Below are positions 22,742-33,756 of a stretch of 64,000 bases of DNA, in pieces (the first letter of the stretch is position 1; each line of letters opens with the position of its first letter). A model generated the notes under the pieces. That model ran no database searches. It was not told the origin of the DNA and saw only the letters and a list, made by a program, of their open reading frames with translations. This stretch comes from Apteryx mantelli. Lineage: Eukaryota; Chordata; Aves; Apterygiformes; Apterygidae. The DNA lies in assembly GCF_036417845.1 (NCBI RefSeq), contig NC_090011.1:930001-994000 (forward strand). Reading direction: 5' to 3'. The position numbers and the translations under genes were made by a program.

Positions 22742-22830
22742 TCCTGTGAGGGTGACAGAACACTGGAACAGGCTTCCCAGAGGGGTGTGGAGTCTCCATC
22801 CTGGAGCCATTCACAAGGGCTGACTGTATC
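22742..22830 (+). mobile_element. CR1 LINE fragment (ORF2 end)
   Basis: GTGAGGGTGACAGAACACTGG and GTGGAGTCTCC match the ORF2 tail of the CR1 copy at 1507-1560. It is a short, 5-prime- and 3-prime-truncated piece. Confidence 0.8.
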
Positions 22831-23034
22831 CCTGGTCATTCTTGGATCTCACGTATCATACTTCATTACGACCTCTGCATTCTGGTGGGCTGGCTCCTCT
22901 GGCCACGTGCGAGGCTGAGATTTAGGTCAGAGATTAAAGATCCCCAGCTTGGGCCTACTATTGCCATTTTCATAATTGTGGTGGTAGAGTCTGGCCTCTA
23001 AATGATCTACATCATCTGGCCTCGAATCATCAAA

Positions 23035-23103
23035 AGAATCTCTCATAGGATGAAAGGCTGAGAGAGATGGGACTGTCCAGCCTGGAGAAGAGAAGACTGA
23101 GGA
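23035..23103 (+). mobile_element. CR1 LINE fragment (ORF2 C-terminal region)
   Basis: CTCATAGGATGAAAGGCTGA and GAGAAGAGAAGACTGAGG match CR1 sequence at about 1292-1352. It abuts the first base of unit-like sequence (AAGCGATAAGCAGGGCAAG), so it marks the left limit of the array. Confidence 0.8.
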
Positions 23104-23640
23104 AGCGATAAGCAGGGCAAGAAGGAGGGAAGGAAGCCATTAAGGCAGAGTGGAAGAGAAGGGAAGGGTGGATGTGGGGCAGGGCATCAGGGCATGAGGA
23201 AGGGCTTGCAGAAGGCAGGCTGGAGGGAGGGAAGGAAGGGTGAAAGGAAGGAAGGCAGGAAGGAAGGGCTGCCAAAAGGCTTTGGGTGGCTTGAGGGAAG
23301 GCAGGAGCTGAGGCTAGAAGGGGTCAAGAGGGGAATGAGAGAAGGGAGACATGCAGCGTGGGAGTAGGAAGGAAGGAAGGATGAAGGGAAGGAGAGAATG
23401 AAGGAAGGAAGGGAAAGAACATGAAGGAAGGAAGGATATAAAAAGGTTTGGGATGCATTGAAGGAAGGCAGAAGAGGCTAGAAGGGGTAAAGAGGGGAAT
23501 GAGAGAAGGGAGAAACCTAGCGTGGGAGGAGGAAGGGAGGAAGGAAGGAAGGAAGGAAGGATTTAAAGAATGTTTTGGCTGGATTGAAGGAAGGCAGGAG
23601 AAGAGGCTAGAAGGGGTCAAGACGGGAATGAGAGACAGGA
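23104..23640 (+). repeat. Divergent left-edge part of the array unit
   Basis: Matches the purine-rich part of a standard unit (24960-25270) but is diverged and longer. The module with GAGGCTAGAAGGGGT and GGGAATGAGAGA occurs three times here (about 23291, 23457 and 23582) and once in standard units. GGAAG runs separate the copies. No micro-exon is present. Confidence 0.8.
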
Positions 23641-23926
23641 GAAACTGAGAACGCGAGCACTCTGAATTCTCCTGTGAGCACCATTGAGCTCGTGTGGGCT
23701 CTCTGCCTCAGGTAGGGCATGCACAGCGCTGGCCTTTGTTTAGCTGTGTGAGCCCAGGTGCCAAGCGTCTTCCCAGGGCAGGGCTGCACAGCAGCACAGT
23801 GCTGCACTGGTTGCCGAAGGCTGCTGCCTTCTCCCAAGAATCAGAACCCGACCAGGGTACTCGCCCAGCGCTGTGTGCAATGCCTCCCCCTGCAGTTTGT
23901 AACGGCCCTTCTGCTTTCTTTTGCAG

Positions 23927-24638
23927 GGCAACTGCAAGCACAGGCAGGTGAGTGCTTCCTGGCGTGTGAGAGAGGCTCCTTGTTGCTGGCGGGGAAGGTG
24001 GGAATGGGGAGCGCTGTGTGTCCGTGGGGCCAGCCCTTCACCCGGGCGGCCAGGAAGGAAGCCTGCTGCTTGCCTCCCAAGGTGTCCCTTGCCCTCCTGC
24101 CCTCTGCTGCCGCGGCAGCCCTGGCAAGGTGGACTGAGCAGGCAGCAGGGGCTGGAAGCCGTAAGAGCTGACATTCTTCAGAAGGCTCTCTTGCCAGAAG
24201 ACTCACACCTCTCTCTCTCCTTTCCACTTCCCTTTGCCTTTTACAGACCGACTGAAGAAAGAACACAGTAAGTGGCCTTTCATACTGATACTTGTTTGGC
24301 GACCATGAACTGCTGGGATGTCTTGGGGCACCTGCTGAGCTCAGGAAAGCCTCCTGGCCTCCCCCAGTTGTGCAGGGACACATCATGCTGTGATCATCAA
24401 GGCCCTGTAGAAAGGGAAGGCCATTACGTCAAAGGATCTGCTTGGGCCCTAGGCTGAGAGGTTGCTCCTGGGGTCCCCGGGGCGCACAACGCGGACCGGG
24501 AAGAGAGCTGCAGCAAGGGGAAAGGAGAAGTCAGCAAACGCCTGGGTGGGGAGACGTGGCGGGCTCTGAGGCGCAGTGCCTTGTCTTTGCTAAGTGCCTT
24601 TTCCCTTCCTTTTGTAGCTCAGGGGAAAGAAGAAAAGG
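23927..24638 (+). CDS. Heptad micro-exons, unit 1
   Basis: Reference unit for the array. E1 23927-23947 encodes GQLQAQA (acceptor CTTTCTTTTGCAG, donor GTGAGT). E2 24247-24267 encodes DRLKKEH (acceptor TTTGCCTTTTACAG, donor GTAAGT). E3 24618-24638 encodes TQGKEEK (acceptor TTCCTTTTGTAG, donor GTAAGT). All three are 21 nt and phase 1-1, so the last base of each exon gives the first base of the next codon: G, then AC for Asp; A, then CT for Thr; G, then GG for Gly. Leu at position 3 and Ala/Leu at position 7 of E1 would take coiled-coil core places; the rest is polar and charged. The arrangement matches the 21-nt heptad exons known in cytoplasmic tails of chicken B-G proteins. Expression is not shown by the sequence. 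Confidence 0.75.
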
Positions 24639-24899
24639 GTAAGTGGTCTGCGCTGCCTGGGACGTGGTCCTTGTGGAGAGGTCCCGTGGCAAGAAGGAGG
24701 TGCTGGTGTCCAAAGCCCTGGGACTTCTTGGGGCAGGCAAGGAGCCCCTTGTTGTGAGCAGGAGCGCAGCTGCTGGCCCTGTGCAGGCTGCCCAGCGGAG
24801 GTCTTCATCTTCATCTGGAGCCTGCCCGGCAGGCTTGCCTGAGGAACAGGAGCATGTGGAAGGGAGGTAGAGAGGGCCGGAAGGCAGAACTGGAATGAG

Positions 24900-25250
24900 G
24901 GGTGAGCGAAGGAAGGAAGGAAGGTGAGCAGAGCAGAGCAGAGCAGAGCAGAGGAGGAAGCGATAAGCAGGGCAAGAAGGAGGGAAGGAAGCCATTAAGG
25001 CTGAGTGGAAGGGAAGGGAAGGGTGGAGGTGTGGCAGGGCATCAGGGCTTGGGGAAGGACTTGCAGAAGGCAGGCTGGAGGGAGGGAGGGAAGGAAGGGT
25101 GGAAGGAAGTGTGGAAGGAAAGGACGAAGGAAGAATGAAAGGAAGGAAGGAAGCAAGCAAGCAAGCAAGCTAGGAACGACATGAAGGAAGGAGGGATTTG
25201 AAAAGGTTTTGTATGGATTGAAGGAAGGCAGGAGAAGAGGCTAGAAGGGG
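24900..25250 (+). repeat. Purine-rich GGAAG/GCAGA/CAAG segment (example from unit 1)
   Basis: Each unit has about 350 bp in which the + strand is almost all purine: GGAAG runs, a GCAGA pentamer tract (5-7 copies), GGGAGGGAGG and a CAAG tetramer tract. It lies in the long intron between E3 and the next E1. Minus-strand Pro/Ser/Leu-rich open frames of up to 209 codons in it are composition artefacts. Confidence 0.85.
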
Positions 25251-25560
25251 TCAAGACGGGAATGAGAGACAGGAGAAACTGAGAACGCGAGCACTCTGAA
25301 TTCTCCTGTGAGCACCATTGAGCTCGTGTGGGCTCTCTGCCTCAGGTAGGGCATGCACAGCGCTGGCCTTTGTTTAGCTGTGTGAGCCCAGGTGCCAAGC
25401 GTCTTCCCAGGGCAGGGCTGCACAGCAGCACAGTGCTGCACTGGTTGCCGAAGGCTGCTGCCTTCTCCCAAGAATCAGAACCCGACCAGGGTACTCGCCC
25501 AGCGCTGTGTGCAATGCCTCCCCCTGCAGTTTGTAACGGCCCTTCTGCTTTCTTTTGCAG

Positions 25561-26272
25561 GGCAACTGCAAGCACAGGCAGGTGAGTGCTTCCTGGCGTG
25601 TGAGAGAGGCTCCTTGTTGCTGGCGGGGAAGGTGGGAATGGGGAGCGCTGTGTGTCCGTGGGGCCAGCCCTTCACCCGGGTGGCCAGGAAGGAAGCCTGC
25701 TGCTTGCCTCCCAAGGTGTCCCTTGCCCTCCTGCCCTCTGCTGCCGCGGCAGCCCTGGCAAGGTGGACTGAGCAGGCAGCAGGGGCTGGAAGCCGTAAGA
25801 GCTGACATTCTTCAGAAGGCTCTCTTGCCAGAAGACTCACACCTCTCTCTCTCCTTTCCACTTCCCTTTGCCTTTTACAGACCGACTGCAGAAAGAACAC
25901 AGTAAGTGGCCTTTCATACTGATACTTGTTTGGCGACCATGAACTGCTGGGATGTCTTGGGGCACCTGCTGAGCTCAGGAAAGCCTCCTGGCCTCCCCCA
26001 GTTGTGCAGGGACACATCATGCTGTGATCATCAAGGCCCTGTAGAAAGGGAAGGCCATTACGTCAAAGGATCTGCTTGGGCCCTAGGCTGAGAGGTTGCT
26101 CCTGGGGTCCCCGGGGCGCACAACGCGGACCGGGAAGAGAGCTGCAGCAAGGGGAAAGGAGAAGTCAGCAAACGCCTGGGTGGGGAGACGTGGCGGGCTC
26201 TGAGGCGCAGTGCCTTGTCTTTGCTAAGTGCCTTTTCCCTTCCTTTTGTAGCTCAGGGGAAAGAAGAAAAGG
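25561..26272 (+). CDS. Heptad micro-exons, unit 2
   Basis: E1 25561-25581 GQLQAQA; E2 25881-25901 DRLQKEH; E3 26252-26272 TQGKEEK. Nearly identical to unit 1, with Lys to Gln in E2. Confidence 0.72.
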
Positions 26273-27194
26273 GTAAGTGGTCTGCGCTGCCTGGGACGTG
26301 GTCCTTGTGGAGAGGTCCCGTGGCAAGAAGGAGGTGCTGGTGTCCAAAGCCCTGGGACTTCTTGGGGCAGGCAAGGAGCCCCTTGTTGTGAGCAGGAGCG
26401 CAGCTGCTGGCCCTGTGCAGGCTGCCCAGCGGAGGTCTTCATCTTCATCTGGAGCCTGCCCGGCAGGCTTGCCTGAGGAACAGGAGCATGTGGAAGGGAG
26501 GTAGAGAGGGCCGGAAGGCAGAACTGGAATGAGGGGTGAGCGAAGGAAGGAAGGAAGGTGAGCAGAGCAGAGCAGAGCAGAGCAGAGGAGGAAGCGATAA
26601 GCAGGGCAAGAAGGAGGGAAGGAAGCCATTAAGGCTGAGTGGAAGGGAAGGGAAGGGTGGAGGTGTGGCAGGGCATCAGGGCTTGGGGAAGGACTTGCAG
26701 AAGGCAGGCTGGAGGGAGGGAGGGAAGGAAGGGTGGAAGGAAGTGTGGAAGGAAAGGACGAAGGAAGAATGAAAGGAAGGAAGGAAGCAAGCAAGCAAGC
26801 AAGCTAGGAACGACATGAAGGAAGGAGGGATTTGAAAAGGTTTTGTATGGATTGAAGGAAGGCAGGAGAAGAGGCTAGAAGGGGTCAAGACGGGAATGAG
26901 AGACAGGAGAAACTGAGAACGCGAGCACTCTGAATTCTCCTGTGAGCACCATTGAGCTCGTGTGGGCTCTCTGCCTCAGGTAGGGCATGCACAGCGCTGG
27001 CCTTTGTTTAGCTGTGTGAGCCCAGGTGCCAAGCGTCTTCCCAGGGCAGGGCTGCACAGCAGCACAGTGCTGCACTGGTTGCCGAAGGCTGCTGCCTTCT
27101 CCCAAGAATCAGAACCCGACCAGGGTACTCGCCCAGCGCTGTGTGCAATGCCTCCCCCTGCAGTTTGTAACGGCCCTTCTGCTTTCTTTTGCAG

Positions 27195-27907
27195 GGCAAC
27201 TGCAAGCACAGGCAGGTGAGTGCTTCCTGGCGTGTGAGAGAGGCTCCTTGTTGCTGGCGGGGAAGGTGGGAATGGGGAGCGCTGTGTGTCCGTGGGGCCA
27301 GCCCTTCACCCGGGCGGCCAGGAAGGAAGCCTGCTGCTTGCCTCCCAAGGTGTCCCTTGCCCTCCTGCCCTCTGCTGCCGCGGCAGCCCTGGCAAGGTGG
27401 ACTGAGCAGGCAGCAGGGGCTGGAAGCCGTAAGAGCTGACATTCTTCAGAAGGCTCTCTTGCCAGAAGACTCACACCTCTCTCTCTCCTTTCCACTTCCC
27501 TTTGCCTTTTACAGACCGACTGCAGAAAGAACACAGTAAGTGGCCTTTCCTTTCTGATACTTGTTTGGCGACCATGAACTGCTGGGATGTCTTGGGGCAC
27601 CTGCTGAGCTCAGGAAAGCCTCCTGGCCTCCCCCAGTTGTGCAGGGACACATCATGCTGTGATCATCAAGGCCCTGTAGAAAGGGAAGGCCATTACGTCA
27701 AAGGATCTGCTTGGGCCCTAGGCTGAGAGGTTGCTCCTGGGGTCCCCGGGGCGCACAACGCGGACCGGGAAGAGAGCTGCAGCAAGGGGAAAGGAGAAGT
27801 CAGCAAACGCCTGGGTGGGGAGACGTGGCGGGCTCTGAGGCGCAGTGCCTTGTCTTTGCTAAGTGCCTTTTCCCTTCCTTTTGTAGCTCAGGGGAAAGAA
27901 GAAAAGG
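27195..27907 (+). CDS. Heptad micro-exons, unit 3
   Basis: E1 27195-27215 GQLQAQA; E2 27515-27535 DRLQKEH; E3 27887-27907 TQGKEEK. One base longer after E2 (CCTTTCCTTTCTG in place of CCTTTCATACTG). Confidence 0.72.
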
Positions 27908-28829
27908 GTAAGTGGTCTGCGCTGCCTGGGACGTGGTCCTTGTGGAGAGGTCCCGTGGCAAGAAGGAGGTGCTGGTGTCCAAAGCCCTGGGACTTCTTGG
28001 GGCAGGCAAGGAGCCCCTTGTTGTGAGCAGGAGCGCAGCTGCTGGCCCTGTGCAGGCTGCCCAGCGGAGGTCTTCATCTTCATCTGGAGCCTGCCCGGCA
28101 GGCTTGCCTGAGGAACAGGAGCATGTGGAAGGGAGGTAGAGAGGGCCGGAAGGCAGAACTGGAATGAGGGGTGAGCGAAGGAAGGAAGGAAGGTGAGCAG
28201 AGCAGAGCAGAGCAGAGCAGAGGAGGAAGCGATAAGCAGGGCAAGAAGGAGGGAAGGAAGCCATTAAGGCTGAGTGGAAGGGAAGGGAAGGGTGGAGGTG
28301 TGGCAGGGCATCAGGGCTTGGGGAAGGACTTGCAGAAGGCAGGCTGGAGGGAGGGAGGGAAGGAAGGGTGGAAGGAAGTGTGGAAGGAAAGGACGAAGGA
28401 AGAATGAAAGGAAGGAAGGAAGCAAGCAAGCAAGCAAGCTAGGAACGACATGAAGGAAGGAGGGATTTAAAAAGGTTTTGTATGGATTGAAGGAAGGCAG
28501 GAGAAGAGGCTAGAAGGGGTCAAGACGGGAATGAGAGACAGGAGAAACTGAGAACGCGAGCACTCTGAATTCTCCTGTGAGCACCATTGAGCTCGTGTGG
28601 GCTCTCTGCCTCAGGTAGGGCATGCACAGCGCTGGCCTTTGTTTAGCTGTGTGAGCCCAGGTGCCAAGCGTCTTCCCAGGGCAGGGCTGCACAGCAGCAC
28701 AGTGCTGCACTGGTTGCCGAAGGCTGCTGCCTTCTCCCAAGAATCAGAACCCGACCAGGGTACTCGCCCAGCGCTGTGTGCAATGCCTCCCCCTGCAGTT
28801 TGTAACGGCCCTTCTGCTTTCTTTTGCAG

Positions 28830-29542
28830 GGCAACTGCAAGCACAGGCAGGTGAGTGCTTCCTGGCGTGTGAGAGAGGCTCCTTGTTGCTGGCGGGGAAG
28901 GTGGGAATGGGGAGCGCTGTGTGTCCGTGGGGCCAGCCCTTCACCCGGGCGGCCAGGAAGGAAGCCTGCTGCTTGCCTCCCAAGGTGTCCCTTGCCCTCC
29001 TGCCCTCTGCTGCCGCGGCAGCCCTGGCAAGGTGGACTGAGCAGGCAGCAGGGGCTGGAAGCCGTAAGAGCTGACATTCTTCAGAAGGCTCTCTTGCCAG
29101 AAGACTCACACCTCTCTCTCTCCTTTCCACTTCCCTTTGCCTTTTACAGACCGACGGCAGAAAGAACACAGTAAGTGGCCTTTCCTTTCTGATACTTCTT
29201 TGGCGACCATGAACTGCTGGGATGTCTTGGGGCACCTGCTGAGCTCAGGAAAGCCTCCTGGCCTCCCCCAGCTGTGCAGGGACACATCATGCTGTGATCA
29301 TCAAGGCCCTTTAGAAAGGGAAGGCCATTACGTCAAAGGATCTGCTTGGGCCCTAGGCTGAGAGGTTGCTCCTGGGGTCCCCGGGGTGCACAACGCGGAC
29401 CGGGAAGAGAGCTGCAGCAAGGGGAAGGGAGAAGTCAGCAAACGCCTGGGTGGGGAGACGTGGCGGGCTCTGAGGCGCAGCGCCTTGTCTTTGCTAAGTG
29501 CCTTTTCCCTTCCTTTTGTAGCTCAGGGGAAAGAAGAAAAGG
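28830..29542 (+). CDS. Heptad micro-exons, unit 4
   Basis: E1 28830-28850 GQLQAQA; E2 29150-29170 DRRQKEH; E3 29522-29542 TQGKEEK. CTG to CGG puts Arg at the only hydrophobic position of the E2 heptad, unique in the window. The GCAGA tract has 7 copies, one mutated, which makes this the longest unit (1,649 bp). Confidence 0.7.
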
Positions 29543-30478
29543 GTAAGTGGTCTGCGCTGCCTGGGACGTGGTCCTTGTGGAGAGGTCCCGTGGCAAGAGG
29601 GAGGTGCTGGTGTCCAAAGCCCTGGGTCTTCTTGGGGCAGGCAAGGAGCCCCTTGTTGTGAGCAGGAGCGCAGCTGCTGGCCCTGTGCAGGCTGCCCAGC
29701 GGAGGTCTTCATCTTCATCTGGAGCCTGCCCGGCAGGCTTGCCTGAGGAACAGGAGCATGTGGAAGGGAGGTAGAGAGGGCCGGAAGGCAGAACTGGAAT
29801 GAGGGGTGAGCGAAGGAAGGAAGGAAGGTGAGCAGAACAGAGCAGAGCAGAGCAGAGCAGAGCAGAGGAGGAAGCGATAAGCAGGGCAAGAAGGAGGGAA
29901 GGAAGCCATTAAGGCTGAGTGGAAGGGAAGGGAAGGGTGGAGGTGTGGCAGGGCATCAGGGCTTGGGGAAGGACTTGCAGAAGGCAGGCTGGAGGGAGGG
30001 AGGGAAGGAAGGGTGGAAGGAAGTGTGGAAGGAAAGGACGAAGGAAGAATGAAAGGAAGGAAGGAAGCAAGCAAGCAAGCAAGCAAGCTAGGAACGACAT
30101 GAAGGAAGGAGGGATTTAAAAAGGTTTTGTATGGATTGAAGGAAGGCAGGAGAAGAGGCTAGAAGGGGTCAAGACGGGAATGAGAGACAGGAGAAACTGA
30201 GAACGCGAGCACTCTGAATTCTCCTGTGAGCACCATTGAGCTCGTGTGGGCTCTCTGCCTCAGGTAGGGCATGCACAGCGCTGGCCTTTGTTTAGCTGTG
30301 TGAGCCCAGGTGCCAAGCGTCTTCCCAGGGCAGGGCTGCACAGCAGCACAGTGCTGCACTGGTTGCCGAAGGCTGCTGCCTTCTCCCAAGAATCAGAACC
30401 CGACCAGGGTACTCGCCCAGCGCTGTGTGCAATGCCTCCCCCTGCAGTTTGTAACGGCCCTTCTGCTTTCTTTTGCAG

Positions 30479-31190
30479 GGCAACTGCAAGCACAGGCAGG
30501 TGAGTGCTTCCTGGCGTGTGAGAGAGGCTCCTTGTTGCTGGCGGGGAAGGTGGGAATGGGGAGCGCTGTGTGTCCGTGGGGCCAGCCCTTCACCCGGGCG
30601 GCCAGGAAGGAAGCCTGCTGCTTGCCTCCCAAGGTGTCCCTTGCCCTCCTGCCCTCTGCTGCCGCGGCAGCCCTGGCAAGGTGGACTGAGCAGGCAGCAG
30701 GGGCTGGAAGCCGTAAGAGCTGACATTCTTCAGAAGGCTCTCTTGCCAAAAGACTCACACCTCTCTCTCTCCTTTCCACTTCCCTTTGCCTTTTACAGAC
30801 CGACTGCAGAAAGAACACAGTAAGTGGCCTTTCATACTGATACTTGTTTGGCGACCATGAACTGCTGGGATGTCTTGGGGCACCTGCTGAGCTCAGGAAA
30901 GCCTCCTGGCCTCCCCCAGTTGTGCAGGGACACATCATGCTGTGATCATCAAGGCCCTGTAGAAAGGGAAGGCCATTACGTCAAAGGATCTGCTTGGGCC
31001 CTAGGCTGAGAGGTTGCTCCTGGGGTCCCCGGGGCGCACAACGCGGACCGGGAAGAGAGCTGCAGCAAGGGGAAAGGAGAAGTCAGCAAACGCCTGGGTG
31101 GGGAGACGTGGCGGGCTCTGAGGCGCAGTGCCTTGTCTTTGCTAAGTGCCTTTTCCCTTCCTTTTGTAGCTCAGGGGAAAGAAGAAAAGG
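30479..31190 (+). CDS. Heptad micro-exons, unit 5
   Basis: E1 30479-30499 GQLQAQA; E2 30799-30819 DRLQKEH; E3 31170-31190 TQGKEEK. It shares the CCAAAAGACTC intron variant with B-type units but has the CATACTG form after E2, as in units 1 and 2. Confidence 0.72.
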
Positions 31191-32117
31191 GTAAGTGGTC
31201 TGCGCTGCCTGGGACGTGGTCCTTGTGGAGAGGTCCCATGGCAAGAGGGAGGTGCTGGTGTCCAAAGCCCTGGGACTTCTTGGGGCAGGCAAGGAGCCCC
31301 TTGTTGTGAGCAGGAGCGCAGCTGCTGGCCCTGTGCAGGCTGCCCAGCGGAGGTCTTCATCTTCATCTGGAGCCTGCCCGGCAGGCTTGCCTGAGGAACA
31401 GGAGCATGTGGAAGGGAGGTAGAGAGGGCCGGAAGGCAGAACTGGAATGAGGGGTGAGCGAAGGAAGGAAGGAAGGTGAGCAGAGCAGAGCAGAGCAGAG
31501 CAGAGCAGAGGAGGAAGCGATAAGCAGGGCAAGAAGGAGGGAAGGAAGCCATTAAGGCTGAGTGGAAGGGAAGGGAAGGGTGGAGGTGTGGCAGGGCATC
31601 AGGGCTTGGGGAAGGACTTGCAGAAGGCAGGCTGGAGGGAGGGAGGGAAGGAAGGGTGGAAGGAAGTGTGGAAGGAAAGGACGAAGGAAGAATGAAAGGA
31701 AGGAAGGAAGCAAGCAAGCAAGCAAGCTAGGAACGACATGAAGGAAGGAGGGATTTAAAAAGGTTTTGTATGGATTGAAGGAAGGCAGGAGAAGAGGCTA
31801 GAAGGGGTCAAGACGGGAATGAGAGACAGGAGAAACTGAGAACGCGAGCACTCTGAATTCTCCTGTGAGCACCATTGAGCTCGTGTGGGCTCTCTGCCTC
31901 AGGTAGGGCATGCACAGCGCTGGCCTTTGTTTAGCTGTGTGAGCCCAGGTGCCAAGCGTCTTCCCAGGGCAGGGCTGCACAGCAGCACAGTGCTGCACTG
32001 GTTGCCGAAGGCTGCTGCCTTCTCCCAAGAATCAGAACCCGACCAGGGTACTCGCCCAGCGCTGTGTGCAATGCCTCCCCCTGCAGTTTGTAACGGCCCT
32101 TCTGCTTTCTTTTGCAG

Positions 32118-32834
32118 GGCAACTGCAAGCACAGGCAGGTGAGTGCTTCCTGGCGTGTGAGAGAGGCTCCTTGTTGCTGGCGGGGAAGGTGGGAATGGGG
32201 AGCGCTGTGTGTCCGTGGGGCCAGCCCTTCACCCGGGCGGCCAGGAAGGAAGCCTGCTGCTTGCCTCCCAAGGTGTCCCTTGCCCTCCTGCCCTCTGCTG
32301 CCGCGGCACTTCTGGCAAGGTGGACTGAGCAGGCAGCAGGGGCTGGAAGCCATAAGAGCTGACATTCTTCAGAAGGCTCTCTTGCCAGAAGACTCACACC
32401 TCTCTCTCTCTCTCCTTTCCACTTCCCTTTGCCTTTTACAGACCGACTGAAGAAAGAACACAGTAAGTGGCCTTTCCTTTCTGATACTTCTTTGGCGACC
32501 AGGAACTGCTGGGATGTCTTGGGGCACCTGCTGAGCTCAGGAAAGCCTCCTGGCCTCCCCCAGTTGTGCAGGGACACATCATGCTGTGATCATCAAGGCC
32601 CTGTAGAAAGGGAAGGCCATTACGTCAAAGGATCTGCTTGGGCCCTAGGCTGAGAGGTTGCTCCTGGGGTCCCCGGGGTGCACAACGCGGACCGGGAAGA
32701 GAGCTGCAGCAAGGGGAAGGGAGAAGTCAGCAAAGGCCTGTGTGGGGAGACGTGGCGGGCTCTGAGGCGCAGCGCCTTGTCTTTGCTAAGTGCCTTTTCC
32801 CTTCCTTTTGTAGCTCAGGTGAAAGAAGAAAAAG
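32118..32834 (+). CDS. Heptad micro-exons, unit 6 (C type)
   Basis: E1 32118-32138 GQLQAQA; E2 32442-32462 DRLKKEH; E3 32814-32834 TQVKEEK. First unit with Val in E3 and with AAA rather than AAG for its last Lys. It carries the C mark GCACTTCTGGC in the first intron. Confidence 0.72.
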
Positions 32835-33756
32835 GTAAGTGGTCTGCGCTGCCTGGGACGTGGTCCTTGTGGAGAGGTCCCGTGGCAAGAGGGAGGTGCT
32901 GGTGTCCAAAGCCCTGGGACTTCTTGGGGCAGGCAAGGAGCCCCTTGTTGTGAGCAGGAGCGCAGCTGCTGGCCCTGTGCAGGCTGCCCAGCAGAGGTCT
33001 TCATCTTCATCTGGAGCCTGCCCGGCAGGCTTGCCTGAGGAACAGGAGCATGTGGAAGGGAGGTAGAGAGGGCCGGAAGGCAGAACTGGAATGAGGGGTG
33101 AGCGAAGGAAGGAAGGAAGGTGAGCAGAGCAGAGCAGAGCAGAGCAGAGGAGGAAGCGATAAGCAGGGCAAGAAGGAGGGAAGGAAGCCATTAAGGCTGA
33201 GTGGAAGGGAAGGGAAGGGTGGAGGTGTGGCAGGGCATCAGGGCTTGGGGAAGGACTTGCAGAAGGCAGGCTGGAGGGAGGGAGGGAAGGAAGGGTGGAA
33301 GGAAGTGTGGAAGGAAAGGACGAAGGAAGAATGAAAGGAAGGAAGGAAGCAAGCAAGCAAGCAAGCTAGGAACGACATGAAGGAAGGAGGGATTTAAAAA
33401 GGTTTTGTATGGATTGAAGGAAGGCAGGAGAAGAGGCTAGAAGGGGTCAAGACGGGAATGAGAGACAGGAGAAACTGAGAACGCGAGCACTCTGAATTCT
33501 CCTGTGAGCACCATTGAGCTCGTGTGGGCTCTCTGCCTCAGGTAGGGCATGCACAGCGCTGGCCTTTGTTTAGCTGTGTGAGCCCAGGTGCCAAGCGTCT
33601 TCCCAGGGCAGGGCTGCACAGCAGCACAGTGCTGCACTGGTTGCCGAAGGCTGCTGCCTTCTCCCAAGAATCAGAACCCGACCAGGGTACTCGCCCAGCG
33701 CTGTGTGCAATGCCTCCCCCTGCAGTTTGTAACGGCCCTTCTGCTTTCTTTTGCAG

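Larger units (their letters stand above)
21796..23010. repeat. Segmental duplication copy 2 (pair at 17041-17880)
   Basis: The right copy is longer, partly through the (TCC)n tract and a CR1 3-prime fragment at 22742-22830 that have no equivalent in the left copy. CAAGTGGAAGAAAGGCTAG near 22021 follows a fair acceptor (TTTTCCCCAAAG) but no phase-1 donor fits. Confidence 0.7.

Noticed and set aside
23758..24171. Plus-strand 137-codon open frame conserved in every unit
   Set aside because: It runs through E1 and its introns in a frame other than the heptad frame, has no domain, and is conserved only with the whole unit.
24531..25160. Minus-strand Pro/Ser/Leu-rich open frame of up to 209 codons, repeated in the units
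   Set aside because: It lies over the GGAAG/GCAGA purine tract; the protein is a read-out of low-complexity DNA, and it persists only because units are homogenised.
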